NCBI RefSeq assembly: GCF_014270065.1
Contig: NZ_JACNME010000010.1
Span: forward strand, 62,001 to 126,000
Direction of reading: 5' to 3'
DNA from: Quadrisphaera sp. RL12-1S
Lineage (GTDB): Bacteria; Actinomycetota; Actinomycetes; Actinomycetales; Quadrisphaeraceae
DNA length: 64,000 nt
Position numbers and translations under genes: made by a program. This document shows positions 1 to 7,061 of the stretch, piece by piece (positions within the stretch are counted from its first letter, which is position 1; every line of letters starts with the position of its first letter). Below the pieces are notes generated by a model, which was not told the origin of the DNA, did no database searches, and saw only the letters and a program-made list of their open reading frames with translations.

Positions 1-305
1 TCCGCGCGGGCCAGCAGCGCCCGGGCGAGGAACGCCCCGGCGAGCACTGCCAGCTGCACGCCCGTCCCGGGCAGCCAGGCGGGCAGGCCGTACCCGGCCG
101 GTGACGGCGGGGCCCCGTCGCGCGCGGCCACCGCGAGGCTGACGACGACGCCGGCGGCCGTGGCCGCCACCAGCAGCGTGACCAGCACCTGCGCCGCCCC
201 GACGAGCACGAGGCCGGCGACGGGGCGGCGGGCGGCGCGCGCGTGGCGCAGCAGCCGCGGGTCGACGGGGCCGCGGCTGGCGCGCGCGGGGTGACTAGCG
301 CCCAT
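1..305 (-). CDS. cydD: CydD, ABC transporter subunit for cytochrome bd assembly (partial, N-terminal 101 residues)
   Basis: This is the 5' part of a gene running off the left edge. The translation begins MGASHPARASRGPVDPRLLR and continues into two hydrophobic membrane segments (about residues 28-52 and 80-97), as expected for the first transmembrane helices of CydD. CydDC is an inner-membrane ABC exporter of thiols that is needed to assemble cytochrome bd oxidase. It lies 27 bp downstream of cydB on the same strand, completing the cydABD(C) order usual in actinobacteria. The ATG lies inside a copy of the GTGATCATGG repeat and has no clear Shine-Dalgarno sequence. The ABC ATPase domain is outside the window, so the call rests on the N-terminus and context. 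Confidence 0.8.
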   Translation of the reverse strand, partial: MGASHPARASRGPVDPRLLRHARAARRPVAGLVLVGAAQVLVTLLVAATAAGVVVSLAVAARDGAPPSPAGYGLPAWLPGTGVQLAVLAGAFLARALLARA

Positions 306-313
306 GATCACGG
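302..313 (-). repeat. Family 1 repeat box at the cydD start codon
   Basis: On the minus strand this reads CCGTGATCATGGGCGCT, the same core and flank found in gaps near 4.5, 34.2 and 42.2 kb. The ATG inside the box is the first codon of cydD. No second box is seen 31 bp to either side, so this is a single copy. Confidence 0.75.
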
Positions 314-332
314 AGGGTGGCGGCGGCCAGGG

Positions 333-1367
333 TCAGGCGGTGGCGACCCGCTCGCTGGCGACGCGGCGGCGGAACACCCAGTACGACCACACCTGGTAGA
401 CCACCACACCCGGCACCGCCACCGCACCGAAGGCCGTGACCAGCCCCAGCGCCGCGGGCGTCGCCGCGGCGGACTCCCTGGTCAGGGACCAGGCCGGGTC
501 GAGCGTGCTCGGCAGCACCACGTCACCGTTCGCCAGCAGGACCGCGACGACGACACCGGCCACGAGCAGCGACGCCAGCGCGAACGCCACGCCCTCGCGG
601 CGCAGCCGCACCGCAGCGGCCACCACCACGGCGCCGGCCGCCACCGCCGCACCGGTCACCACGAGCCCGACGTCGAGCGGCTCGGTGCCGGCCAGGCCGG
701 CGACGGCCACGACGGCGCCCAGCGCCGCCACGGCCGTCGCGGCGAGCGCGGCGACGCGGTGCGCGCGGACCCGCACCGGACCGGTGGTCCGCAGGGCGAG
801 GAAGCAGGCGCCCAGGAGCAGCGAGAAGACGAGGGCGGCCACCGCTCCCAGGGCCGCCTCGGCGGTGAGCAGGGGGGCGACGGTGCGCGACAGGCCGGCG
901 ACCAGCCCCGGCCGGGCCAGGACCGACCCGTCGGCGCCGAGGGCCAGGCCGCGCACGAACACCGACAGCAGCGCGCCCCACAGCGCCACCACGCCGGCCG
1001 AGCAGAGCGCCAGCACCACCTCGCAGCGGCGCCGCCAGCGCGGGTCGGCGTGCTTGCCGCGGAACTCCAGGGCCACGCCGCGCCCGGCCAGGAGCAGCAG
1101 CACCCCGACCATCGGCAGGTACGTGCCGGACAGCAGGGCGGTGTACCAGGCGGGGAACGCGGCGTAGGTGACGCCGACCGCCGCGACCAGCCACACCTCG
1201 TTGCCGTCCCAGAACGGGCCGATGGTCTTCAGGGCGGCGCCGCGCTCGTGCTCGTCGCGGCCCACGAGGGGCGCGAGCACGCCGACGCCGAAGTCGAACC
1301 CCTCGAGGGTGAAGAACAGCACCCAGCACAGCACGACGACGGCGAACCAGACGGTCACGAGGTCCAC
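333..1367 (-). CDS. cydB: Cytochrome bd ubiquinol/menaquinol oxidase subunit II
   Basis: This 344-residue polytopic membrane protein is the structural partner of CydA in the high-oxygen-affinity terminal oxidase. The N-terminus has the family signature LEGFDFGVG (residues 22-30) and GPFWDGNEVWL follows at about residues 50-60, both typical of CydB. The rest is a run of hydrophobic helices ending in a short basic tail, at normal family length. The start is GTG at 1367, 33 bp after the cydA stop, so the two are probably co-transcribed, with cydD following. No anomaly is seen. Confidence 0.96.
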   Translation of the reverse strand: MDLVTVWFAVVVLCWVLFFTLEGFDFGVGVLAPLVGRDEHERGAALKTIGPFWDGNEVWLVAAVGVTYAAFPAWYTALLSGTYLPMVGVLLLLAGRGVALEFRGKHADPRWRRRCEVVLALCSAGVVALWGALLSVFVRGLALGADGSVLARPGLVAGLSRTVAPLLTAEAALGAVAALVFSLLLGACFLALRTTGPVRVRAHRVAALAATAVAALGAVVAVAGLAGTEPLDVGLVVTGAAVAAGAVVVAAAVRLRREGVAFALASLLVAGVVVAVLLANGDVVLPSTLDPAWSLTRESAAATPAALGLVTAFGAVAVPGVVVYQVWSYWVFRRRVASERVATA

Positions 1368-1400
1368 GGCTCAGCAGCTCCTGTCCGGCAGGTGGTCGGG

Positions 1401-2960
1401 TCAGTACGTGGGGACGGCTGCGCGCTGCGCCGCCGCAGGGGCGGGCTGGGGCGCGCGCTCGTCGTCGTCGTCGCCAGCGGAGGGGGCGGCGGCGACGGGC
1501 CGGGACGGCGGCTCGGCCAGGTCCCGGGAGACGAGGTGCCTGACCAGCCGCAGCCAGACGACGGCGAGGACGCCGTAGACGGCGGTGAAGGCGGCCAGGC
1601 TGAGCCACGCCTCACCGGCGGTCAGCCCCGGGGAGACCCCGTCCTTGGTGAGCGTGAGGCCGAACGCGAGCCAGGGCTGGCGGGCGGTCTCGGTGAAGAC
1701 CCACCCGGCGGTGCCGGCGGCGGCGGGCAGCAGCGGCAGCGTGGGCAGCATGCGCAGCGAGATCTGCACGAGCGGGCGGGGGAAGAGGCGCTGGCTCATG
1801 AACGGCAGGGCGCTGGCCTTCGGCTCGCGGGGGTCGAGGCCCTTGCGGGTGAGCCAGAGGTAGACGCCGGCGACGAGCGCCGCCAGCAGCCCGATGGTGA
1901 TCATGGCGCGGAAGGACCAGTAGGCCACGGGGATGACGGGGGCGTAGTCGCCCGGGCCGTAGGTCTGGGAGTACTGGGCCTGCAGGTCGTTGATGCCCCG
2001 GACGGTGGAGTGGAAGTCTCCCGTGGCCAGGAACGACAGCAGGTAGGGCAGGTCGAGGCTGAAGACCGGGCGCGATCCGTCGAGGCTGCCGATGGTGAGC
2101 AGGCTGAACGGCGCGCCGGTGGTGGTGGTGTAGAGCGCCTCGGCGGCGGCCATCTTCATGGGCTGCACCGACGTCATGACCTTGCCGAGGGTGTCGCCGG
2201 TGAGGGCGGTGGCCAGGCCGCCGGCCACGGTGGTCCAGGCGCCGAGGCGGGCGATGCCGGCGAAGGCGCGCTGGTCGGGGTCCGCCGAGCGCACGCGCGC
2301 ACCCGGCCGGGGCGTCCAGGAGGCGGTCCAGCGGCGGTACGAGCCGACCGAGAGCAGCAGCGCGCCGCCGAGCATGGCCGCGCCCGCGATGGTGTGCGGG
2401 AACGTCGCAAGCAGCACGGGGTTGGTCATGAGCTCGGCGAAGCTGCTCAGGTGCGCGCGGCCCGTGGCCGGGTCGAGCGCGTAGGCCACGGGGTGCTGCA
2501 TGAAGGAGTTGGCGCCGAGGATGACGTAGGCGCTGACCAGGGTGCCGACGGCGACCACCCAGATGGTCGCGAGGTGCACCGGGCGCGGCAGGCGGTCCCA
2601 GCCGAAGAACCACAGGCCCAGGAAGGTGGCCTCGAGGAAGAAGGCGAGCATGCCCTCGATGGCCAGGGTGGGACCGAAGACGTCGCCGTAGAAGCGCGCG
2701 AAGGCGGACCATCCCATCCCGAACTGGAACTCCTGCACCAGGCCGGTGACGACGCCGACGGCGAAGGTGACCAGCAGCAGCTTGCCCGTGAAGAGCGTGG
2801 AGCGGCGCAGCCGCTGGGCGCGCTCGGGGTCCCTGGTGAGCACCGAGGCGGTCTGCAGGCCGGCGGTGAGGCCGGCCAGGCTGATCGACAGCGGCACGAA
2901 GAGGTAGTGGTAGATCGTCACGACGGCGAACTGGAGGCGGGTGATGTCCACGACGTCCAC
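1401..2960 (-). CDS. cydA: Cytochrome bd oxidase subunit I
   Basis: This 519-residue membrane protein carries the haems and the quinol site and reduces oxygen to water using quinol. The N-terminus MDVVDITRLQFAVVTIYHYL places His18 where the family has a conserved haem ligand. FMQHPV and a late RQPW segment (in the context TETARQPW, where many homologues have GRQPW) are also family landmarks. The hydrophilic tail after the last helix is acidic and alanine/proline-rich. The GTG start at 2960 faces an operator-rich gap shared with a divergent BlaI-like gene, so oxygen- or stress-linked repression by that protein is a reasonable inference. cydB and cydD follow. Confidence 0.96.
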   Translation of the reverse strand: MDVVDITRLQFAVVTIYHYLFVPLSISLAGLTAGLQTASVLTRDPERAQRLRRSTLFTGKLLLVTFAVGVVTGLVQEFQFGMGWSAFARFYGDVFGPTLAIEGMLAFFLEATFLGLWFFGWDRLPRPVHLATIWVVAVGTLVSAYVILGANSFMQHPVAYALDPATGRAHLSSFAELMTNPVLLATFPHTIAGAAMLGGALLLSVGSYRRWTASWTPRPGARVRSADPDQRAFAGIARLGAWTTVAGGLATALTGDTLGKVMTSVQPMKMAAAEALYTTTTGAPFSLLTIGSLDGSRPVFSLDLPYLLSFLATGDFHSTVRGINDLQAQYSQTYGPGDYAPVIPVAYWSFRAMITIGLLAALVAGVYLWLTRKGLDPREPKASALPFMSQRLFPRPLVQISLRMLPTLPLLPAAAGTAGWVFTETARQPWLAFGLTLTKDGVSPGLTAGEAWLSLAAFTAVYGVLAVVWLRLVRHLVSRDLAEPPSRPVAAAPSAGDDDDERAPQPAPAAAQRAAVPTY

Positions 2961-2967
2961 GGATCAA

Positions 2968-3016
2968 TACTACGGCGCGTAGTACTCACTTCCGTAGTAC
3001 GTCAGCTGTCGTACTC
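2968..3016. promoter_or_regulatory. Probable BlaI-type operator dyads between cydA and blaI
   Basis: Positions 2968-2984 form a perfect inverted repeat, TACTACG-GCG-CGTAGTA. A second, imperfect dyad spans 2994-3016 (arms GTAGTACG and CGTACTCG, 6 of 8 paired). Short TAC...GTA dyads are the type of site bound by BlaI/MecI repressors. The first lies 7 bp upstream of the cydA start and the second just upstream of the blaI -10 element, so both divergent units could be controlled. Binding is inferred. Confidence 0.65.
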
Positions 3017-3031
3017 GTCACACGGTGCGGT

Positions 3032-3037
3032 TACCAT
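3032..3037 (+). promoter_or_regulatory. -10 element TACCAT of a leaderless blaI promoter
   Basis: TACCAT ends 7 nt before the GTG at 3045 with no Shine-Dalgarno sequence, the usual geometry of an actinobacterial leaderless start. Confidence 0.5.
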
Positions 3038-3044
3038 CGACGGC

Positions 3045-3449
3045 GTGGCAGCAGCAGGGACGGCGGGAGCCGGCAAGGTCGGCGGACCCGTGGGCGGCGC
3101 GCTCGAGCGCGACGTCATGGCCAGGCTGTGGGCCTCGGACGCGCCGCTGACGGTCCGCCAGGTCCACGAGGAGCTGCGCACCAGCGGTGACGACCTCGCC
3201 TACACGACCGTCATGACCGTGCTCGACCGGCTGGCCAAGAAGGGCGTGGTCCGCCAGGAGCGCGACGGCCGCGCCTTCCGCTACTCCCCCGTGCAGACCC
3301 GCGAGGAGCTCACCGCCGCCCTCATGCTCGAGGCGCTCGGCTCCGCCCCGGACCCGTCCGCGCGCGACGCGGCGCTGGTGCACTTCGTGGGCCGAGTGGG
3401 CCCGCAGGGCGTCGCGGCGCTCCGGGCCGCCCTCGACGCCGCCGGCTGA
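3045..3449 (+). CDS. blaI: BlaI/MecI/CopY-family transcriptional repressor
   Basis: This 134-residue protein has the BlaI winged-helix domain. ALERDVMARLWASDAPLTVRQVHEEL is followed by AYTTVMTVLDRLAKKGVVRQ (recognition helix) and then RAFRYSPVQTREE, all diagnostic of the family. A C-terminal dimerisation segment ends at LRAALDAAG. Family members repress their own operon and are inactivated through a BlaR1-type membrane protease, which is the next gene (58 bp downstream). The start is GTG 3045, chosen because of the leaderless -10. Placement opposite cydABD with shared dyads suggests it controls cytochrome bd rather than a beta-lactamase. No beta-lactamase gene is present here. Confidence 0.9.
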   Translation: MAAAGTAGAGKVGGPVGGALERDVMARLWASDAPLTVRQVHEELRTSGDDLAYTTVMTVLDRLAKKGVVRQERDGRAFRYSPVQTREELTAALMLEALGSAPDPSARDAALVHFVGRVGPQGVAALRAALDAAG

Positions 3450-3507
3450 CCGAGCGCCGACGGCCGCGCGGCCCCCGGCCGAGCCCGGCACTGGCAGGCT
3501 CGCAGCC

Positions 3508-4473
3508 ATGACCGCCTTCGCACTGGGCCTGCTGGGCCTAGTGCTGTCCCTCGTGGTGCCCGCGCCGCTGGCGCGCGCCCGCTGGGCGGCGGCCACCCCC
3601 CGGGCGTCGGTGGTGCTGTGGCAGGCGGTGGTGGCGGCCTCGGTGCTGAGCGCCGTCGCCGTCGTCCTCATCGCGCCCGAGGAGATCAGCGGGGCGCTCA
3701 GCGCCGGCCCGACCGCCGCCGCGTGGGGGCTGTCCGCCGCGCTGGCGGTGGCGCTGCTCATCGTCACGCGCCTGGTGGTGAGCCTGGTCGGGGTGATGCG
3801 GCGGTCGGCGGCGCGGCGCGCCCGGCACCGCGCGCTGCTGGACCTCCTCGACGACGCCGAGCGCAGCGCCGCCCTGGCCAGCGACCTCACCGCTGACCAG
3901 CGCCAGCTGCGCGTGCTCGGCGCTCCCCTGCCCCTGGCCTACGGGCTGCCGGGCCGCAGCCCCCGCGTGGTGGTGACCGACGGTGCGCTGCGGCTGCTGG
4001 ACACCGAGCAGCTGCGCGCGGTGCTGGCGCACGAGCAGGCCCACCTGGACGCCCGGCACGACGTGGTGCTGGAGTCGTTCGCGGCGTTCCACCGGGCCGT
4101 GCCGCGACCGCTGCGCAACGACCGCGCGCTCGGCGCGGTGGAGCTGCTGCTGGAGGCCGCCGCGGACGACGCCGCCCGCCGCCGCTGCGGGGGCGCGGGA
4201 CCGCTGCGCTCGGCGCTGGAGCTGCTGGGCGGCGCCGTCGACCCGGGCGTCGGCGCGCTGGCTGCCGCGGACACCGAGGCCCACCGCGCCCCCGACGACG
4301 ACGCGCTCGCCGCCCAGCGCGCCCTCCGGCTGGCCCGGCTCGCCGCGGCGCCCACCGCGCGGTGGCGCTCCGTCGGCGTCTGCGCGCTCGCCGCCGGGGT
4401 GCTCGTGCTGCCGCCGGTGGTGCTCGTGGCCCCCTGGCTCACCGACGCCCTGTCGAGGCTCCCGCTCCCCTGA
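3508..4473 (+). CDS. BlaR1-like M56-family membrane metallopeptidase
   Basis: This 321-residue protein has transmembrane segments near residues 4-20, 36-56, 70-92 and 288-310. A cytoplasmic zinc-protease motif HEQAH lies at 175-179, preceded by AVLA. A downstream Glu-rich helix (VELLLEAAADDAA, about 212-224) probably supplies the third zinc ligand. M56 proteases pair with BlaI repressors, which they inactivate. This protein lacks the large extracellular penicillin-binding sensor domain of true BlaR1, so its signal is unknown. It follows blaI by 58 bp and its stop codon abuts the first family 1 repeat box. Confidence 0.88.
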   Translation: MTAFALGLLGLVLSLVVPAPLARARWAAATPRASVVLWQAVVAASVLSAVAVVLIAPEEISGALSAGPTAAAWGLSAALAVALLIVTRLVVSLVGVMRRSAARRARHRALLDLLDDAERSAALASDLTADQRQLRVLGAPLPLAYGLPGRSPRVVVTDGALRLLDTEQLRAVLAHEQAHLDARHDVVLESFAAFHRAVPRPLRNDRALGAVELLLEAAADDAARRRCGGAGPLRSALELLGGAVDPGVGALAAADTEAHRAPDDDALAAQRALRLARLAAAPTARWRSVGVCALAAGVLVLPPVVLVAPWLTDALSRLPLP

Positions 4474-4640
4474 CCGTGATCATGGGCGTTGCGCGCACAC
4501 CCCACCGTGATCATGGGCGTTCTGCGCACAGCGAGAGGTGGCTCCCGGGATGCGCACGTCTGCACCGTGCCAGGACGAGGCCGCAGGGTCTGGACCTGTC
4601 TGGGCGGATCCGGACTCGAGGTCCTGACGGTGCGCGGAGT
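4474..4640. repeat. Composite family 1 repeat: two GTGATCATGG boxes 31 bp apart plus a degenerate GGATCCGG palindrome
   Basis: Two copies of CCGTGATCATGGGCGTT begin at 4474 and 4505, with TGATCA cores 31 bp apart, each followed by a TGCGC(A/G)CA motif. About 50-150 bp downstream come ACCGTGCCAGGACGAG and then CGGATCCGGACTCGAGG-TCCTGACGGTGCGC. These match the palindromic module seen near 31.8 and 42.3 kb in the same order. The first box starts 1 nt after the M56 peptidase stop codon. The region lies between convergent genes. Confidence 0.7.
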
Positions 4641-4735
4641 CCTGGCGATGGGCCGGCGGGGCGGTGAGGCGGTGGGGCCGTGGGGCGGTGGGGCCGCGGG
4701 GCCGTGGGGCGGTGGGGCCGTCGGGCTTCGCCGCC
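4641..4735 (+). repeat. G-run tract of imperfect GGGGCGGTGGGGCCGT units
   Basis: From about 4655 to 4720 the plus strand carries at least nine runs of three or four G separated by 2-5 bases. It is built from imperfect copies of a unit close to GGTGGGGCCGTGGGGC. No believable gene overlaps it. The pattern is compatible with G-quadruplex formation in single strands or RNA. Confidence 0.55.
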
Positions 4736-5177
4736 CCGCGGCGCTCCCCACCACCGCGCCTGCCCACCGCAACTGACCGCGGTCAGCTCCGGGGGTGACC
4801 GCGGTCAGTTGCGGCGGGCTGTTCCTGGGCCGGGACGTCCGCAGGTGACCGCGGTCAGTCGCGGGAGCGCCCGGGGCGCTGACGCCGTCGCTCGAAGGGC
4901 GGGACGGCCAGCCGGGACAGCGATGGCCGGCCGGCCGGGGCGGTCCGGGCTGGTGGGGCGGTCCGGCTCTGCCGCCCCGCGGCGCTCCCCAACACTGCGA
5001 CTCACCACCGCGACTGACCGCGGTCAGTTTCGGAGGGCTGTTCCTGGGCCGGAACGTCCGCAGGTGACCGCGGTCAGTCGCCGCTGTGCCCTCGTCCTGG
5101 GCCGCGACATCCGCAGGTGACCGCGGTCAGTCGCGGGAGCGCCCGGGGCGCTGACGCCGTCGCTCAGAGGGCGGAGG
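4736..5177. repeat. Family 2 array: six TGACCGCGGTCA palindromes and a 55-bp direct duplication
   Basis: Perfect TGACCGCGGTCA palindromes start at 4774, 4796, 4846, 5015, 5065 and 5118, with spacings of 22, 50, 169, 50 and 53 bp. Several are preceded by CTGGGCCGGGACGTCCGCAGG. A 55-bp block is repeated exactly at 4839-4893 and 5111-5165. The unit CGCCGCCCCGCGGCGCTCCC is also repeated (about 4730 and 4971). The array lies between convergent genes and holds no believable ORF. A second array in inverse orientation lies at 59315-59473. Confidence 0.7.
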
Positions 5178-5282
5178 CGGCCAGCTCAACCGGCCAGCTC
5201 AACCGGCCAGCGACGACCGCCAGCCGACGCTGCCAGCGGCGACAGCCAGCCGACCCTGCCAGCGGCGACAGCCAGCCGGGAC
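5178..5282. repeat. Short tandem repeats: 13 bp x2 and 26 bp x2
   Basis: CGGCCAGCTCAAC occurs twice in tandem (5178-5203). A 26-bp unit starting TGCCAGCGGCGACAGCC occurs twice (5231-5282). The adjoining stretch CAGCCGGGACATCGACGGCC resembles one near 4911. No gene is seen in this part of the gap. Confidence 0.65.
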
Positions 5283-5326
5283 ATCGACGGCCGGCCGGCC
5301 GGGGCGATCAGGGCCGGGTGCGGCGG

Positions 5327-6022
5327 TCAGCGGAGCACGTAGCGCTGCAGGTCGCGCAGCGTCTGGTCCATGTGCGACTCCATGGCGGCCCGCGACGCTG
5401 CGGCGTCGCCGTCGCGCAGCGCGTCGAGCACGCCGGCGTGCTCGGCGATGGCGTGGACCTGCACCGGCTCGTGCTGCGAGGTCTCGTGGCGGCGCGCGCG
5501 CAGCACGGCGGACAGCGGCCCGAGCAGCACCGCCACGAACGGGTTGCCGGAGGCGTGGAGCACCACGTCGTGGAAGGCGATGTCCGCCGCCACGAACGCC
5601 TCGACGTCGCCCCCGTCGTGGGCGGTGCGCATGGCGGCGAGGTGCCGCTCCAGCTCGGCGAGGTCGTGGTCGGTGCGGTGGGCGGCCGCGAGCTCGGCGG
5701 CCCCCGTCTCCACCATCCGCCGCAGCTGCAGCAGGTGCAGCGGGGCGTCGGCGCCGCCGGAGCGGTCGTGCACGTGGGCGACGGCGCGGATCGAGCTCCA
5801 CTGGGCCGTCGGCCGCACGCGCGTGCCGCGCCCGCGCTCGACCTCGACCACGCCCTGCGCCTGGAGCACCTTCAGCGCCTCGCGCAGCGTGAGGCGGCTG
5901 ACCTCGTTCTCCTCGGCCAGCTCCGCCTCGGGCGGCAGCAGCTCACCCGGCGGCGTGCGCCCGTCAGCGACGCGCTCCAGGAGCGCGGCCACCACGACGT
6001 CGACCAGGGACTCGCGCGCCAA
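5327..6022 (-). CDS. GntR-family (FadR/FCD) transcriptional regulator
   Basis: This 231-residue protein has an N-terminal winged helix (about residues 5-70, with LPPEAELAEENEVSRLTLRE and a wing ending VERGRGTRVRP). An FCD ligand-binding domain follows. It contains FVAADIAFHDVVLHASGN and HAGVLDALRDGDAAASRAAMESH, the usual metal- and acid-binding helices. FCD regulators normally respond to small carboxylic acids. It is the last gene of a three-gene minus-strand operon with a dehydrogenase and a kinase for four-carbon acid sugars, 66 bp after the dehydrogenase, so it is probably the local acid-responsive repressor. Confidence 0.88.
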   Translation of the reverse strand: MARESLVDVVVAALLERVADGRTPPGELLPPEAELAEENEVSRLTLREALKVLQAQGVVEVERGRGTRVRPTAQWSSIRAVAHVHDRSGGADAPLHLLQLRRMVETGAAELAAAHRTDHDLAELERHLAAMRTAHDGGDVEAFVAADIAFHDVVLHASGNPFVAVLLGPLSAVLRARRHETSQHEPVQVHAIAEHAGVLDALRDGDAAASRAAMESHMDQTLRDLQRYVLR

Positions 6023-6088
6023 CCGGGACCTCCGTGCGTGGTGGGTGAGCCCGCCACAGTAACGACGACGACGAGCGCCCCACGGCCG

Positions 6089-6997
6089 TCAGGAGCGGCG
6101 GCGCGGGGAGAGCACGCGGATGACGGAGGAGTCGTCGGCCTCGCCGAGGCCCGCGGCCTCCCCCAGCAGGAACAGCTGCTCAGCAGCCGCCGCCACGGGC
6201 GCGGCCAGGTGCGCCCGGCGGGCGGCGTCCCCGACGATGCCGAGGTCCTTGACGAAGATGTCGAGGCGGCTGCGCACCTCGGCGCCGTCGGGGTCGTGCG
6301 CCAGCAGCATCCGCGGTCCGCGGTCGCCCAGCATGAACGAGGCCGCCGCCCCCGCGCCGAGCGCCTCGAGCGCGCGCTCACGGTCCAGCCCGAGCGCCTC
6401 GGCGAGGGCCAGGGCCTCCGCCGCGGCGGCGATGTGCACGCCGCAGAGCAGCTGGTTGACGGTCTTGAGGGCCTGGCCGTCGCCGGCGGCGTCCCCCACC
6501 ACGGTGAGCGTGGAGGCCAGCAGGTCCAGCACGGGTGCCGCCGTGGCGCGGGCCCGCGGGGTGCCGCCGACCACCACGAGCAGGTCACCGGCGCCCGCGC
6601 GGGCGGGCCCGCCGGACAGGGGCGCGTCGACCAGGTCGGCGCCGCGCTCGGCCAGGCGCGCGGCCAGCTCCGCGATGCCGTCGGTGCCCACCGTGCTGGT
6701 CAGGACGACGGCGCAGCCGGGCTCGAGGTGGCCGGCGATGCCGTCGTCGTCGGCCGTGCCGAAGAGGAGGGCGTCGAGCTGGGCGGCGTCGCGCACGGCC
6801 ACGAGCACCACGGCGGCCCCGCGGACCGCGTCGGCGGCGGAGCCGGCCGTCCGGACGCCGGCCTGCGCGGCCAGCTCGAGCCGCGCGGGTGCGGGGTCGT
6901 AGCCGCGCACGGGCAGGGCCGTGGCCAGGCGGGTGGCCATGGGCAGCCCCATGGCGCCCAGGCCGAGCACCGCTGTGGTGGGGGTGCTGCTGCTCAT
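6089..6997 (-). CDS. 3-hydroxyisobutyrate dehydrogenase-like NAD-dependent dehydrogenase (probable L-threonate dehydrogenase)
   Basis: This 302-residue beta-hydroxyacid dehydrogenase has the nucleotide-binding N-terminus VLGLGAMGLPMA. The substrate motif is DAPLSGGPARAGAGDL, and the catalytic lysine segment is GQALKTVNQLL (Lys in KxxNQ). The family oxidises 2- or 3-hydroxy acids. Members adjacent to DUF1537 kinases oxidise threonate or erythronate at C2 before phosphorylation, which fits here. ATG 6997 has GGAGG about 8 nt upstream. The kinase lies 64 bp upstream and the regulator 66 bp downstream in the same direction. The exact epimer used cannot be read from the sequence. Confidence 0.82.
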   Translation of the reverse strand: MSSSTPTTAVLGLGAMGLPMATRLATALPVRGYDPAPARLELAAQAGVRTAGSAADAVRGAAVVLVAVRDAAQLDALLFGTADDDGIAGHLEPGCAVVLTSTVGTDGIAELAARLAERGADLVDAPLSGGPARAGAGDLLVVVGGTPRARATAAPVLDLLASTLTVVGDAAGDGQALKTVNQLLCGVHIAAAAEALALAEALGLDRERALEALGAGAAASFMLGDRGPRMLLAHDPDGAEVRSRLDIFVKDLGIVGDAARRAHLAAPVAAAAEQLFLLGEAAGLGEADDSSVIRVLSPRRRS

Positions 6998-7061
6998 CGT
7001 CGGGTCCTCCGGAGTGGTCAGCGGCCGTGGTCGCAGGCGGGGGCGAACGGGTGGGGGTCGG

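Noticed and set aside
1899-1910. GTGATCATGG inside cydA
   Set aside because: The flanks do not match the family 1 consensus and the codons make a natural helix segment (MITIG) of the protein.
243-3449. A 1068-codon plus-strand frame over the cyd genes
   Set aside because: The frame lies opposite cydB and cydA and reads as arginine-, glycine- and proline-rich filler. Only its last 134 codons (blaI) look like a protein.
4480-4776. Small frames on both strands in the G-rich region
   Set aside because: They code only for repeated Pro/Gly/Arg units and have no ribosome site.
4474-5177. CRISPR array
   Set aside because: Boxes are palindromic and few, spacing is not constant, spacers are themselves repeated, and no cas gene is near.
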